DNA of 64,000 bases from Gemmatimonas sp. (GCA_011390935.1 JAABRL010000022.1:1-64000); one strand, 5' to 3'; positions 33,935 through 43,750 are shown, counted from the first letter of the stretch. The notes: generated from the letters alone by a model not told the origin. Translations and numbers: made by a program.

Positions 33935-34501
33935 ATGTCACTCCGCGTGTTCCGCCGCCGTCTGGTTCTCGTGCTCGCGCCGCTCACCGTGTTCACCGCG
34001 TGCGCGGGCGATGCCGGGAAGGATGTCCCCGCGCCAGAGGTCACGCGAGCCACGATCGACACGCCGGCCGTCGAGGCGGTGCTCGATTCCGCGGAACAGG
34101 CGCGAGTGGACAGCGTGCTGGCCATGCTCGCCAGCTGCCCGCGCGATGGCCGCTGGCATGCGTGCAGCGTGGAGCGCCGCTTGTCGCAGTCCGGGTTTCG
34201 GCCGGTCGCCGAGCCTGATTCCACCGGCGCCATCCCGGGGCTCACCGGCGACGCGCTCGTATGGCGGCTGGGGCGACAGCAGCTCCGGGTGGTGCTCTTT
34301 GCCGATTCCGCGGCGGCGCGCGCCGCCATGACGGGCATGGATTCGCTGCGGGCCGCCCCGCGCGGTGACACCACGGTGACGTGGCCCGACCGCGCGACAC
34401 TGCTGCGGTCTGCCAATGCGATCGGCGTGCTGCTCGGCGGGACCGACCGCACCGTGGAGCGCCTGACCGACGCGCTGCTGGCGGGCCCGCCGCAGCCGTG
34501 A
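33935..34501 (+). CDS. Lipoprotein of unknown function
   Basis: A 188-residue protein with a lipobox (FTACAGD, Cys near 23). The mature part has a Cys pair (LASCPRDGRWHACSVE) that could form a disulphide. The remainder is a compact alpha/beta sequence (ALVWRLGRQQLRVVLFADSAAARAAM, in parts) ending in a helix. No family recognised. The 217 bases after its stop hold no gene but a probable glnN promoter. Confidence 0.6.
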   Translation: MSLRVFRRRLVLVLAPLTVFTACAGDAGKDVPAPEVTRATIDTPAVEAVLDSAEQARVDSVLAMLASCPRDGRWHACSVERRLSQSGFRPVAEPDSTGAIPGLTGDALVWRLGRQQLRVVLFADSAAARAAMTGMDSLRAAPRGDTTVTWPDRATLLRSANAIGVLLGGTDRTVERLTDALLAGPPQP

Positions 34502-34604
34502 CGTTTGTTCGGGTTATGTTCGCATGCGTTCGCTGCAAATGGTCAGCGACGCGCATTTCATGTCGCTTTTGCACTCGCACCTCACCGAAGAACAGTCTGA
34601 ACGA

Positions 34605-34632
34605 TTGAATCGACGCCAAACGTGACTAGATT
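34605..34632 (+). promoter_or_regulatory. Candidate sigma70-like promoter of glnN
   Basis: TTGAAT (34605) and TAGATT (34627) are spaced 16 bases apart, each matching four of six consensus bases, about 87 bases upstream of the glnN ATG. This AT-rich patch stands out from the local GC-rich sequence. No Shine-Dalgarno is seen before the glnN ATG. Confidence 0.4.
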
Positions 34633-34718
34633 TCTGCGGATCAGGCAGAAAATGCGCGACATGAGCGCAACGCCCTGATCTCCCGCTGCTCGCTCTTCTC
34701 ACGCCGCTTCCTTTCGTC

Positions 34719-36947
34719 ATGCCCATCGACAACATCAATCCGCGCTTCTCGGTGTTGCGCGAAATCGCGCAGCGCACGGCGCGTGTTGTGCCCCGTCCCA
34801 CCGACGCCAACGGCGTCGTCCTCCCCACCTCCGCCTTCTACGGCGACAACACCTTCGGCCTGCGCCAGATGCGCACCAAGCTGCCGACGGATGTGTACGA
34901 GTCGCTCGCCGCCTCGGTTCGGCTGGGTCGCAAGCTCGACGGCGAGATCGCGCCGATCGTAGCGCAGGCCATGAAGGAGTGGGCCATCTCGCGCGGCGTC
35001 ACGCACTTCACGCACTGGTTCCAGCCGCAGACCGGGCTCACCGCCGAAAAGCACGACGCCTTCCTCGGCTTCGACGAAAACGCGCTCCCCATCGAGCAGT
35101 TTTCGGGCGAGCAGCTCATTCAGTCCGAGCCCGACGCCTCCAGCTTCCCCTCGGGCGGCCTGCGCGCCACCTGGGAAGCGCGTGGCTACACGGCGTGGAA
35201 TCCGGCCAGCCCCGTCTTCATCGATGAAGAAGGCGGCACCAGCACGCTGTGCATCCCGTCGGTGTTCATCGGCTACAACGGCGAAGCGCTCGACGAAATG
35301 ACCCCGCTGCTGCGCAGCTCCGACACCATCTCCACCAAGGCGATGGCGCTGCTCGAGCTGCTCGGCGATACCGGCGTGCAGCGCGTGATCACCACGCTCG
35401 GACCGGAGCAGGAGTTCTTCATGATCGACCGCAGCCACTTCGCGCTGCGCCCCGATCTGGTCATGGCGCGTCGTACGCTCATTGGCGCCGAGCCGCCGCG
35501 CGGCCAGCAGCTCGAGGACCACTACTTCGGTGGCATCCCCGAGCGTGTGCAGGCGTGCATCAGTGAAGTCGAAACCGAGCTCTACAAGCTCGGCGTACCG
35601 ATCATGACGCGTCACAACGAAGTCGCGCCGTGCCAGTTCGAAATGGCGCCGCTCTTCGAAGAGACCGATGTGGCCGTCGATCACAACCAGCTGGTCATGG
35701 AAGTGCTCCGCAAGGTCGCCATGCGCCATGGCCTGCAGGCGATCACGCACGAGAAGCCGTTCGCCGGCATCAACGGCTCGGGCAAGCACTGCAACTGGTC
35801 GCTCGCGATCACGTCGGAGAACGATCTCGACGGCACGAACCTGCTCAAGCCCGGCAAGACGCCGCATCAGAACCTGCGCTTCCTCGTGTTCCTTGCGGCC
35901 GTGCTCAAGGGCGTGCACAAGCACGGTGCCCTGCTGCGCGCCGGCATCGCCACGAGCGGCAACGAGCACCGACTCGGCGCCAACGAAGCGCCGCCCGCGA
36001 TCATCTCCGTGTTCCTTGGCAGCATGCTCACCAGCGTCGTCGAGGACATTGCCGCCGGCAAGACGTCCAAGAGCGGCGCGGAACAGGCGATGCTCAAGCT
36101 GGGCGTTGCCAAGCTGCCCGAAGTCGTGCAGGACAACACCGATCGCAATCGTACGTCTCCGTTTGCGTTCACGGGCGCGAAGTTCGAGTTCCGCGCGGTG
36201 GGCGGCTCGCAGAGCATCGCCTTCCCGGTGATGCTGCTGCAGACGGCGGTCGCCGATGCGATCGAAGAGCTCACCGTGTCACTGCGGGCGGCGATTGCAA
36301 GCGGCAAGAGCACCGGCGATGCCGTGCTGGCCGTGGTGCAGGAAGCGTTCCGCAGCACCGAAGCCATTCGCTTCGAGGGCAACAACTACTCCGAGGAGTG
36401 GGTGGTGGAAGCCAAGAAGCGTGGCCTGCCCAATCTGCGTCGCAGCCCCGAGGCACTGGGTGAGATGATCAGCGAGTCGTCGCGCGCGCTGTTCGCGAGC
36501 ACGGGCGTGCTCACCGCGCCGGAGCTCGAGAGCCGCTACCACATTCGTCTCGAGCGTTACAACAAGGACCTGCTCATCGAGATGCATACGCTGCAGCAGA
36601 TGATCGACACGCAGGTGCTGCCGGCCTGCTACACGTACCTTGGCGCGCTCGCGTCGAACGCGGGCCACGCCAGCACGTCGGGCATCAACGTGCAGCCGCT
36701 CATCAACGCGGCCAACACGGTGAGCAACCAGGTCACCGCGCTGCAGAAGGCGCGCACCGATCTCGGCAAGGTGCTCGTGAAAGCCGATGCGCTGCACGAC
36801 GACATCGTCGCGCAGGGCGAGCTGATCTCCACCGTGGGCCGCGAAACGATGGATGCGGTGCGCGCCGCGTCGGACGCGCTCGAACTCACGGTGGGTGATG
36901 CGTACTGGCCGCTCCCGCGCTACCGCGAGATGCTCTTCCCGGTGTAA
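34719..36947 (+). CDS. glnN: Glutamine synthetase type III (GlnN)
   Basis: A 742-residue enzyme that makes glutamine from glutamate and ammonia with ATP, as a dodecamer. The length and motifs are of type III rather than the shorter GlnA: the N-terminal HFTHWFQPQTG near 103, GPEQEFFMID near 230 (ATP and metal Glu), TRHNEVAPCQFEMAP near 298, INGSGKHCNWS near 350 (substrate loop with the Lys/His pair), and NRTSPFAFTGAKFEFR near 475. The C-terminal about 150 residues are the family's helical extension. It stands alone: no glnB or ntr genes near. A candidate promoter lies at 34605. Confidence 0.95.
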   Translation: MPIDNINPRFSVLREIAQRTARVVPRPTDANGVVLPTSAFYGDNTFGLRQMRTKLPTDVYESLAASVRLGRKLDGEIAPIVAQAMKEWAISRGVTHFTHWFQPQTGLTAEKHDAFLGFDENALPIEQFSGEQLIQSEPDASSFPSGGLRATWEARGYTAWNPASPVFIDEEGGTSTLCIPSVFIGYNGEALDEMTPLLRSSDTISTKAMALLELLGDTGVQRVITTLGPEQEFFMIDRSHFALRPDLVMARRTLIGAEPPRGQQLEDHYFGGIPERVQACISEVETELYKLGVPIMTRHNEVAPCQFEMAPLFEETDVAVDHNQLVMEVLRKVAMRHGLQAITHEKPFAGINGSGKHCNWSLAITSENDLDGTNLLKPGKTPHQNLRFLVFLAAVLKGVHKHGALLRAGIATSGNEHRLGANEAPPAIISVFLGSMLTSVVEDIAAGKTSKSGAEQAMLKLGVAKLPEVVQDNTDRNRTSPFAFTGAKFEFRAVGGSQSIAFPVMLLQTAVADAIEELTVSLRAAIASGKSTGDAVLAVVQEAFRSTEAIRFEGNNYSEEWVVEAKKRGLPNLRRSPEALGEMISESSRALFASTGVLTAPELESRYHIRLERYNKDLLIEMHTLQQMIDTQVLPACYTYLGALASNAGHASTSGINVQPLINAANTVSNQVTALQKARTDLGKVLVKADALHDDIVAQGELISTVGRETMDAVRAASDALELTVGDAYWPLPRYREMLFPV

Positions 36948-36970
36948 TCCGGTGTCGTCCGCATGAGGGA

Positions 36971-37008
36971 GACGCGCGCCAGCGAGCTTCGGCTCTCTGG
37001 CGCGCGTC
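36971..37008 (+). terminator. Hairpin after glnN
   Basis: GACGCGCGCCAG pairs with CTGGCGCGCGTC around a smaller AGC-TTCG-GCT stem-loop, 23 bases after the glnN stop. No T-run follows, so it would act by stem strength. Confidence 0.6.
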
Positions 37009-37114
37009 GCGTTCCGGGTGCATGATCGGGGAGTCGCGACGATGCGACACGGTGCGCGGTGCATGCCGACCCGCAGATGGCGGGCGGACGAGCACGGCGA
37101 CAACGGAGGTTCCG

Positions 37115-37513
37115 ATGACGACACACCCGTTCGCTTGTCGCATCCGCGACGTGGTCGCCCAGTGGGAGGGCGTGACGGTCGCGCCACACCGCTTCGGCGG
37201 CTTCACCTTTCGCGTGCAGCACCGCGAGATCGGCCATCTGCATGGTGACGCCATGGCCGATCTGCCGTTTCCTGTGCGCATTCGGCGTGATCTGATCGCC
37301 GCGGGCCGTGCCCAACCGCATCACGCGCTGCCGGCCAGCGGCTGGGTAAGCCACCCCATTCGCAGTGCGCTCGATGTGCCGGCCGTGCTCGCCCTGCTGC
37401 GCCTCAACTACGATCGACTGCGCGGCGGCCGAGCGCGACTGCCGCGAGTCCCCACCATCAGTGATTCGCTGCAGCTGCTGAGCGACGACTCCACGGGCAC
37501 CTTACCGGCCTGA
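37115..37513 (+). CDS. DUF5519 (luciferase-domain) protein
   Basis: A 132-residue protein. GGAGGT five bases before ATG 37115 fixes the start. TVAPHRFGGFTFRVQHREIGHLHG, then ADLPFPVRIRRDLI and PASGWVSHPIR are the blocks of the small DUF5519 or luciferase-domain family. The proteins bind an unknown substrate; there is no light-emitting function shown. Convergent with the M14 gene, 50 bases apart. Confidence 0.8.
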   Translation: MTTHPFACRIRDVVAQWEGVTVAPHRFGGFTFRVQHREIGHLHGDAMADLPFPVRIRRDLIAAGRAQPHHALPASGWVSHPIRSALDVPAVLALLRLNYDRLRGGRARLPRVPTISDSLQLLSDDSTGTLPA

Positions 37514-37563
37514 GCCGCGCGATCAGAGCGTGCACGGCGTCGCCGCGACGCGATTCCGGACAG

Positions 37564-38928
37564 TCAGGGCGTCCCGATCACCCGCACGCGCTCGCTGCTC
37601 GCCTCCGCCCCACGTCGCACCTCGAACTGGGCCGGCGCGCCGAGCCGCAGCATCGCCCCCGTCCCCGGGGCCGTGGTGAGCACGGACGGGGCCGGATGCA
37701 GGAACAGGCCACCCACATCGATCGTGTCGATGGCGATGACCCCGGCCAGATCCCCCACCTCGCGCACCCGACCACCGGTGCGCGCCACAGCGTCGTCATA
37801 GTTCACCGCCACGTCCACGCGCATGGGCGCCATGCCCGGCATCACCAGTTGGCCGCCCGTGATGAGCAGGTCGCTCGCGCCGGAGGCGTTGAAGGGCAGC
37901 GAGTCATACCACGCCGGATCGGCGTTGGCGTACGCGCCCGTGGCCAGCGCGTCGAACACCGACAACAGCGCACCGACATGCAGTGCACGCAGTCGCTGCT
38001 TTTCGGGATCACTGGGCAGGGCGCCACTTTCGATGAGCACGGTACTCGTGCCCCAGGCCTGCATGAGGTCGCCGAACGCGCGCGCGTTGAAGCCATCGTC
38101 GTACTTGGCCACCCGCGTGGGCAGCTCGGTGCCGAAGGAGAGCGCCAGCGTGGCCGCCACGAGTCGCGCGCGTTCACGCACGGCGTTGTAGCCGCGAGAT
38201 TCATCGTGCGCAGGAGCCAACAGCGCGATCGCCGCCTGTTCGCCTTCGCGTCCAACGCGCGTGCGCGCGTTCTGGTCGTGCAGGTTGAAGCCGAAGCGCG
38301 GCGAGAGCCGATCGCGCACCGCCTTCAGCGCGCGTGCTTCGGGCGTGGCGAGATTGCGCGCGTCGCGATTCACGTCCACACCAATCGCGTTCTCCCGCTG
38401 AAAGCGCTCGGCGCCGTCGGGGTTGAGCATCGGCAGGAACACCAATGTCAGGCCACCAAGAATGCGCTCGCGTAGCGCATCGTCCCGATCCTCCGCGCGC
38501 GTGTTCGCAAACCAGCGAAACAGATCGGCGAGCGCCATCGTGGCCGTGGACTCGTCGCCGTGCATCTGCGACCACAGCAGCACCGTATCGCGCCCCGTCC
38601 CGATCGTGATCGTGCGCAGCGGCCGGCCGTGCAGCGAGCGGCCCACCTCCTCCACGCGGAACCCGGCGTACGTCACCACCGGCAGGACGGCGTTCCAATA
38701 CTGCTCGTGCGTGAAGCGCCGAGTGGTGATCGCGGGTTCTCGATAGTCGGTGGCAATGCGCAGCCCCACGCCCATCGCACTGTCGCCGCAGCAGGCCAGC
38801 GCGGCGGTGGCCTCGGCGGTGGTGGACGTCGGTGTGCGGGGCGTGGACGAGCGACCGGCGCAGGCGGCAGCGGCGAGAGTGAGCCCCAGCACGAAGAGCG
38901 GAGCAGAACGCGACGGCAGCGAAAGCAT
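37564..38928 (-). CDS. M14-family zinc carboxypeptidase lipoprotein
   Basis: A 454-residue exported peptidase. ATG 38928 opens a lipoprotein signal (AAAACAGR, Cys 23). The zinc site is complete: H123 and E126 in QMHGDESTATM, and H217 in FNLHDQN. The substrate-binding NRD lies in GVDVNRDA near 187, and the catalytic Glu lies in TVLIESGALP near 297. The C-terminal third is a beta domain unlike the peptidase core. The opposite frames across the kinase gene to the right are shadows, not an N-terminal extension. Divergent from the ECF sigma gene. Confidence 0.88.
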   Translation of the reverse strand: MLSLPSRSAPLFVLGLTLAAAACAGRSSTPRTPTSTTAEATAALACCGDSAMGVGLRIATDYREPAITTRRFTHEQYWNAVLPVVTYAGFRVEEVGRSLHGRPLRTITIGTGRDTVLLWSQMHGDESTATMALADLFRWFANTRAEDRDDALRERILGGLTLVFLPMLNPDGAERFQRENAIGVDVNRDARNLATPEARALKAVRDRLSPRFGFNLHDQNARTRVGREGEQAAIALLAPAHDESRGYNAVRERARLVAATLALSFGTELPTRVAKYDDGFNARAFGDLMQAWGTSTVLIESGALPSDPEKQRLRALHVGALLSVFDALATGAYANADPAWYDSLPFNASGASDLLITGGQLVMPGMAPMRVDVAVNYDDAVARTGGRVREVGDLAGVIAIDTIDVGGLFLHPAPSVLTTAPGTGAMLRLGAPAQFEVRRGAEASSERVRVIGTP

Positions 38929-39030
38929 GGACAGGAATCTGGACGGTGGAAAACGCGATTGCAGGGAATATGCGCGTGGGGTGGTGCAGGCGTGGTTGCC
39001 CCCGCTCCTCGCCTCGTGCGATCTTCGGCC

Positions 39031-39555
39031 ATGCCTTCGCTCGATGAGCTGCTGCCAAAAGTGTACGAGGAGCTGCGCGAACTCGCGCGGCGGCGCCTGC
39101 GCGACGAGCAGGCCGGCCACACGCTCGATACCACCGCGCTCGTGCATGAGGCCTACCTGCGCCTCAAGCCACTCGACGACGGGCAGTGGCGGGATCGCGC
39201 CCAGTTCTTCGCCTTGGCCTCCAAGGTGATGCGACACGTGCTGGTGGATTATGCGCGACGTCGCAGCGCCGACAAGCGTGGCGGCGGGCGCACCTCGATT
39301 ACCCTCGATCCGGACCGCCACGCCATCGAACCTCGTCTCCCCGAGTTTCTGGCGGTCAACGATGCACTCGATCAGCTCGCTGTGCTCGATCCACGGCTCG
39401 TGCAGGTGGTGGAGTGCCGATTCTTCGGCGGGCTCAGTGCGCCCGAGACGGCTGAAGCGCTCGGCACGTCGCTGCGTACCGTGGAGCGCGACTGGATGCG
39501 AGCGCGCGCGTATCTGCACGAACTGCTCGCCGACACGCCTGATCTTGCGGACTGA
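39031..39555 (+). CDS. ECF-family RNA polymerase sigma factor
   Basis: A 174-residue sigma factor with region 2 (LPKVYEELRELARRRLRDE, DTTALVHEAYLRL, ASKVMRHVLVDYARRR) and region 4 (ECRFFGGLSAPETAEAL, then TVERDWMRARAYL). The sequence is of the group common in planctomycetes and acidobacteria whose genes sit beside Ser/Thr kinases. It has no anti-sigma factor nearby; the kinase 45 bases downstream is the likely partner that controls it by phosphorylation. Divergent from the M14 gene. Confidence 0.92.
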   Translation: MPSLDELLPKVYEELRELARRRLRDEQAGHTLDTTALVHEAYLRLKPLDDGQWRDRAQFFALASKVMRHVLVDYARRRSADKRGGGRTSITLDPDRHAIEPRLPEFLAVNDALDQLAVLDPRLVQVVECRFFGGLSAPETAEALGTSLRTVERDWMRARAYLHELLADTPDLAD

Positions 39556-39586
39556 TGACCCGCGCTCCGCACGGACGAGGAGCATC

Positions 39587-39604
39587 ATGAGTGGCGATCG
39601 GTGA
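39587..39604 (+). CDS. Five-codon minicistron coupling the sigma and kinase genes
   Basis: ATG AGT GGC GAT CGG TGA, preceded four bases earlier by GAGGAG. Its stop overlaps the GTG start of the kinase gene (GTGA). The kinase's own GTG has no other close ribosome site, so ribosomes finishing the minicistron would reinitiate on the kinase. This is a coupling device by position; the pentapeptide probably has no function. Confidence 0.45.
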   Translation: MSGDR

Positions 39605-42261
39605 ACGCGCCACTCACCGACCCGGCGCGATGGGCCACGATCGATCGCATCCTCAGTGCGGCGCTCGATCTGCCGACGGACGCGCGTGATGCCTTTGTCG
39701 TTTCCGAGTGCGCGGGCGATGCCGCGCTGCTGGCGCAGCTGCGGCGTCTGCTGAGCGCCCAGGATACACCATCGCCGCTGGACGAGCCGCGCAGTGCGCT
39801 GGTGCGCGACGCCCTGCTGCGCGAGGCCACGCGTGATTGGGACGACGCGCCACCAGATGCCCCACTGGTTCCACGCTTTCGCATCGAGCGCGAGCTCGGA
39901 CGTGGCGGCATGGGCACGGTCTATCTCGGCGCGCGAGACGACGGGGCGTTCGAGCAGCGGGTGGCGATCAAGGTGCTGCGGCGCGGTGTGGATACCGACG
40001 ACGTGCTGGCGCGCTTTCATCGCGAACGGCAGATCCTCGCGTCCTTCGAGCATCCGCACATCGCGCGCCTGCTCGACGGCGGCGCCACGGCCGACGGGCG
40101 TCCGTTTCTGGCCATGGAGTACGTCGATGGCGCCGCGATCACCGAGTGGTGCGATGTGCGCGCGCTGAGCAGCTCGGCGCGACTCGCGCTCTTTGCGCAG
40201 GTGTGTTCGGCGGTGGAGTACGCGCATCAGCGCCTCGTGGTGCACCGGGACCTCAAGCCGTCGAACATTCTGGTGGACGACGCCGGGTCTCCGAAGCTGC
40301 TCGACTTCGGTATTGCGAAGCTGCTCGACGAGCCGGAGCCGGACGGCCGCTCGCCCGTCACGCGCACCGGGCACATCTACGCCACGCCACGCTATGCAAG
40401 TCCAGAGCAGTTGCGTCACGAGCCGGTGACCACGGCAACCGACGTGTACCAGCTCGGCGTGCTGCTGTACGAACTGCTGGCCGGCGTACATCCGATGGCG
40501 CATGTGGAGCCCACGCTCGAGGCCATGCATCGCGCGTTGCTCGTGGATGCCGCCCGTGCGCCGAGTGCGGCCGCGAATCGTCCGGCGCTGCGCGGCGATC
40601 TGGATGCGATCGTGCTCAAGGCCATGCGAGCCGATGCGAGTGACCGCTATCCCTCGGTGGCGGCGCTGCGCAGCGATCTGGAGCGCTTCGGTCGCGGGCT
40701 TCCCGTGGAGGCGCGTGTTGGCGCACGGTGGTACCGCGTACGCCGTGCGGCGTGGCGACATCGCGGTGCGTTGCTGCTGGCGGGCGTGGCGCTGAGCGCT
40801 GGCCTCGCGTACACGCTCAGTCTGCGAAGCCACTCCGCGCAGCTCGAGGCGGAGCGCAATCGTGCGCAGCAGCAGGCGCGTGTGGCCGAGGCGGAGCGTG
40901 CCCGGGCCGACGCGGCGCTGGTTGACGCCACGCGCCAGCGGCTGCAGGCCGATAGCGCGCGCCAGGTCGCGGGGGCGCTGCAGCTCGAGGCCGACGTACA
41001 ACGCACCACGGCTGAGCGTGAGCGCGACGTGGCGCGCGCGGCGCAGCGGCGGGCCGATGTGAATGCATCGCAAGCGCAGCAGACCACCACGTTTCTGGTG
41101 GACCTGTTTCGCACACCCGGGGACGGGGCCCAGGTGCGCGGAGATACCGTGACCGCGCGCACGCTGCTCGAACGAGGCGCCGAGCGTGTGCGCACGGAAC
41201 TGGCGGAGCAGCCCGAGGTGCTGGCGCCGCTCTTGGGGGCCATCGGCACGGCGTCGAGTCGTCTGGGGCTGAGCGGCTACCCGGCGCTCTTTGACGCCGA
41301 GCTTGAGGCACTCGAGCGGGCGTACGGCCGCGGCGATCCGCGCGTCGTGGCGGCGCTGCAGCGGCAGGGTGCCTTGCACGTCGCCGAGCGCGGATTTGCC
41401 GATGGCGCGGTCCGCTACGCGGCGGCGGCGCGATTGCAACACGAGAACGCGGCCCCCGACTCCGCGCGTGCCAACACGCTGTTCCAGCTCGCGAATGCGC
41501 TGGTGTTTGCCGAACGCGCTGACAGCGCCGAGCTCGTGCTGCGCGAGGCCGTCGCCCTGCGCGGTGCGCTCACCAGGCAGGACGGCGAGGGCCTCGTGAA
41601 CCTGCAGGCACAGCTCGCGGCGGTGTATCGTCGGCAGGGGCGCTTCGCCGACGCGGACTCCCTGCTGCGTGTCGCGCTGAGTACGAGCACGAATGACACC
41701 ACGCGCGGGCAGCTGCTCAACAATCACGCCTCGTTGCTGCGCAGCCAGAGTCGACTCGAAGAGGCCGAGGCCACGTATCGGGAGGCGGTCGTCCTCGGGC
41801 GTCGCGTGCTGTCGCCCACCGACCGGAATCGGAATGTGGTGGCCAACAACTACGCGAGCATCTTGGCGCAGCGCGGGAAGGCGGAGGAGGCGCTGGTCGT
41901 TCTCGAAGAGGAGCTCGCCACACATCGCGCGCACTTTCCCCCGGACCACTGGCGTGTGGGATCGGTGGAAGGTGCCCTCTCCATTCACTTGCGCAACATC
42001 GGACGCGTCGCCGAGGCCCTTCCCCCTCGCACGCGACAGGTGGCGATCTATCGCCAGGCGCTGGGCGAATCGCACGATTGGACACTGCGTGCCAGGCTTG
42101 ATCTGGCGGAGACCCTCGAGGCTGCCGGCCGGCCTGACGAAGCCGCGGATGAACGCACCCGGATCGCGGAACGGGCCGCCGCCATGACGAGCGACGCCGA
42201 ACGCACCGCAGTGCTGGAACGGCTCGCCAAACTGACCGAGGCAGCGGGCAAGCCCCGATAG
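39601..42261 (+). CDS. Ser/Thr protein kinase with TPR sensor domain
   Basis: An 886-residue transmembrane kinase. GTG 39601 overlaps a five-codon minicistron with a strong ribosome site. After an N-terminal helical region the kinase domain spans about 92-360: GRGGMGTVY loop near 100, VAIKVL Lys, VVHRDLKPSN near 216, LLDFGIAK, and ATPRYASPE in the activation segment. A transmembrane helix lies near 390-407, followed by a charged coiled coil (about 410-490) rich in Ala, Arg and Glu, then tetratricopeptide repeats to about 880. This architecture, paired with an ECF sigma gene, is typical of the group. The periplasmic TPR part likely senses a partner protein. Confidence 0.92.
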   Translation: MNAPLTDPARWATIDRILSAALDLPTDARDAFVVSECAGDAALLAQLRRLLSAQDTPSPLDEPRSALVRDALLREATRDWDDAPPDAPLVPRFRIERELGRGGMGTVYLGARDDGAFEQRVAIKVLRRGVDTDDVLARFHRERQILASFEHPHIARLLDGGATADGRPFLAMEYVDGAAITEWCDVRALSSSARLALFAQVCSAVEYAHQRLVVHRDLKPSNILVDDAGSPKLLDFGIAKLLDEPEPDGRSPVTRTGHIYATPRYASPEQLRHEPVTTATDVYQLGVLLYELLAGVHPMAHVEPTLEAMHRALLVDAARAPSAAANRPALRGDLDAIVLKAMRADASDRYPSVAALRSDLERFGRGLPVEARVGARWYRVRRAAWRHRGALLLAGVALSAGLAYTLSLRSHSAQLEAERNRAQQQARVAEAERARADAALVDATRQRLQADSARQVAGALQLEADVQRTTAERERDVARAAQRRADVNASQAQQTTTFLVDLFRTPGDGAQVRGDTVTARTLLERGAERVRTELAEQPEVLAPLLGAIGTASSRLGLSGYPALFDAELEALERAYGRGDPRVVAALQRQGALHVAERGFADGAVRYAAAARLQHENAAPDSARANTLFQLANALVFAERADSAELVLREAVALRGALTRQDGEGLVNLQAQLAAVYRRQGRFADADSLLRVALSTSTNDTTRGQLLNNHASLLRSQSRLEEAEATYREAVVLGRRVLSPTDRNRNVVANNYASILAQRGKAEEALVVLEEELATHRAHFPPDHWRVGSVEGALSIHLRNIGRVAEALPPRTRQVAIYRQALGESHDWTLRARLDLAETLEAAGRPDEAADERTRIAERAAAMTSDAERTAVLERLAKLTEAAGKPR

Positions 42262-42315
42262 CCGTAAACTGTGGGAGCGGCTGTTCGGCTGATCCTGTCT
42301 CTCGCCCATCTCGCC

Positions 42316-43608
42316 ATGTCACGCATTTTCCCTGCTGCTGCGCTCGCGTTGCAGACGCTTGCGCTCCCCGCCGCGCTGCTCGCCCAGCCGCGCGCCAACG
42401 ACGACCCCGCCATGGTCGCGCGCGCGCGCGCCATTCACGAGCGCGTGATGACGCTCGACACGCATGTGGACATCAGCCCGGCCAACTTCGCCGCCAGCGG
42501 TCCCAACTACGCGCAGAAGCTCCCGCGCACGCAGGTGGATATCGCGAAGATGGAAGAGGGTGGACTCGACGCCGCATTCCTGATCGTGTACGTGGGTCAG
42601 TCACCCGACCTCACCCCCGCCGGCTTCGCCGCCGCCAAGGCATCGGCGCTCGAAAAGTTCGAGGCGGTGAACCGCCTCACGACATCACTCGCGCCCACGC
42701 GAGTCGGGCTCGCGCGCACGGCCGCCGAAGCCCGCGCGATTTACGCCAGTGGCCGCAAGGTGATTTTCATTGGCATCGAGAACGGCTTTCCGATCGGCTC
42801 CGACATCAGCAACGTACAGCGCTTCTACGATCTCGGTGGCCGCTACATGTCGCTCGCGCACAACGGGCACAGCCAGCTCTCCGACTCCAACACCGGTGAG
42901 CGTGACAATGTGTGGCTGCACAATGGGCTGAGCCCATTGGGCCGCGAGGTGATTGCCGAGATGAATCGTATCGGCATCATGATCGACATCTCGCATCCGT
43001 CCAAGGCGAGCATGATGCAGACACTGCAGCTCACCAAGGCGCCGATCATCGCGTCGCACTCCGGCGTGCGGGCCATCTGCAATCACAGCCGCAACCTCGA
43101 CGACGAGCAGCTCGACGGCCTCAAGGCCAACGGCGGCGTGGTGCAGCTGGTGGCGTTCAACAGCTACGTGAAGTGTGACGCGGTCAAGAACGCGCAGCGC
43201 GAGGCGGCGATTCAGGCGCTGCGCCGCGAGTTCGGCATCACGGCCACGAACAATCGTGAAGTGAGCGCGGCGATTCAGGCGCTCCCCGAAGCGCGTCGCA
43301 ACGACTACCTCGCCAAGCAGGAAGACATCACCGCGCGTCGCTATCCGGCCGATCCCGCGGCCACCGTGTCCGACTTCGTGGATCACATCGACTACGTGGT
43401 CAAGCGCATCGGCATCGATCACGCGGGCATCAGCAGCGACTTCGACGGCGGTGGTGGTGTCGAAGGATGGCGCAGCGCTACCGAGACGTTCAACGTGACG
43501 CTGGAAATGGTGCGTCGCGGCTACACGGAAGCCCAGATCGAGAAGATCTGGAGCGGCAACCTGCTGCGCGTGATGGAACAGGTGGAGCGCGTCGCAGCAG
43601 CCCGCTGA
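42316..43608 (+). CDS. Secreted M19-family membrane dipeptidase
   Basis: A 430-residue exported zinc dipeptidase. The signal peptide ends ALLAQPR. The metal ligands follow the renal-dipeptidase pattern: TLDTHVDI near 50, GIENGFPI near 155, DISHPSK near 232 and ASHSGVRA near 253, with the catalytic Asp in SDFDGGGG near 377. Family members hydrolyse dipeptides, and some also act on D-amino-acid or beta-lactam substrates. It is 54 bases after the kinase gene and closes with an intrinsic terminator. Confidence 0.9.
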   Translation: MSRIFPAAALALQTLALPAALLAQPRANDDPAMVARARAIHERVMTLDTHVDISPANFAASGPNYAQKLPRTQVDIAKMEEGGLDAAFLIVYVGQSPDLTPAGFAAAKASALEKFEAVNRLTTSLAPTRVGLARTAAEARAIYASGRKVIFIGIENGFPIGSDISNVQRFYDLGGRYMSLAHNGHSQLSDSNTGERDNVWLHNGLSPLGREVIAEMNRIGIMIDISHPSKASMMQTLQLTKAPIIASHSGVRAICNHSRNLDDEQLDGLKANGGVVQLVAFNSYVKCDAVKNAQREAAIQALRREFGITATNNREVSAAIQALPEARRNDYLAKQEDITARRYPADPAATVSDFVDHIDYVVKRIGIDHAGISSDFDGGGGVEGWRSATETFNVTLEMVRRGYTEAQIEKIWSGNLLRVMEQVERVAAAR

Positions 43609-43632
43609 ACCGCGCGCTTGGTGATTGACATC

Positions 43633-43672
43633 ACCGGACGGGGATCTTGCTCCCCGTCCGGTTCGTTCTGTT
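43633..43672 (+). terminator. Intrinsic terminator after the M19 gene
   Basis: ACCGGACGGGGA pairs perfectly with TCCCCGTCCGGT over a six-base loop, followed by the T-rich TCGTTCTGTT. It separates the dipeptidase from the antiporter operon. Confidence 0.85.
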
Positions 43673-43750
43673 ACGGTGGATGGTTCGGCGGCGGCGTGTG
43701 AGGGGCTACCTTGCATGCCTGGGAGTCGCGTCCGCCTCAACGGAGCCGCC

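Noticed and set aside
37564-42309. Frame of 1581 codons as one protein
   Set aside because: Left part is the M14 gene from 38928; the rest is antisense to the sigma and kinase genes and has no domain.
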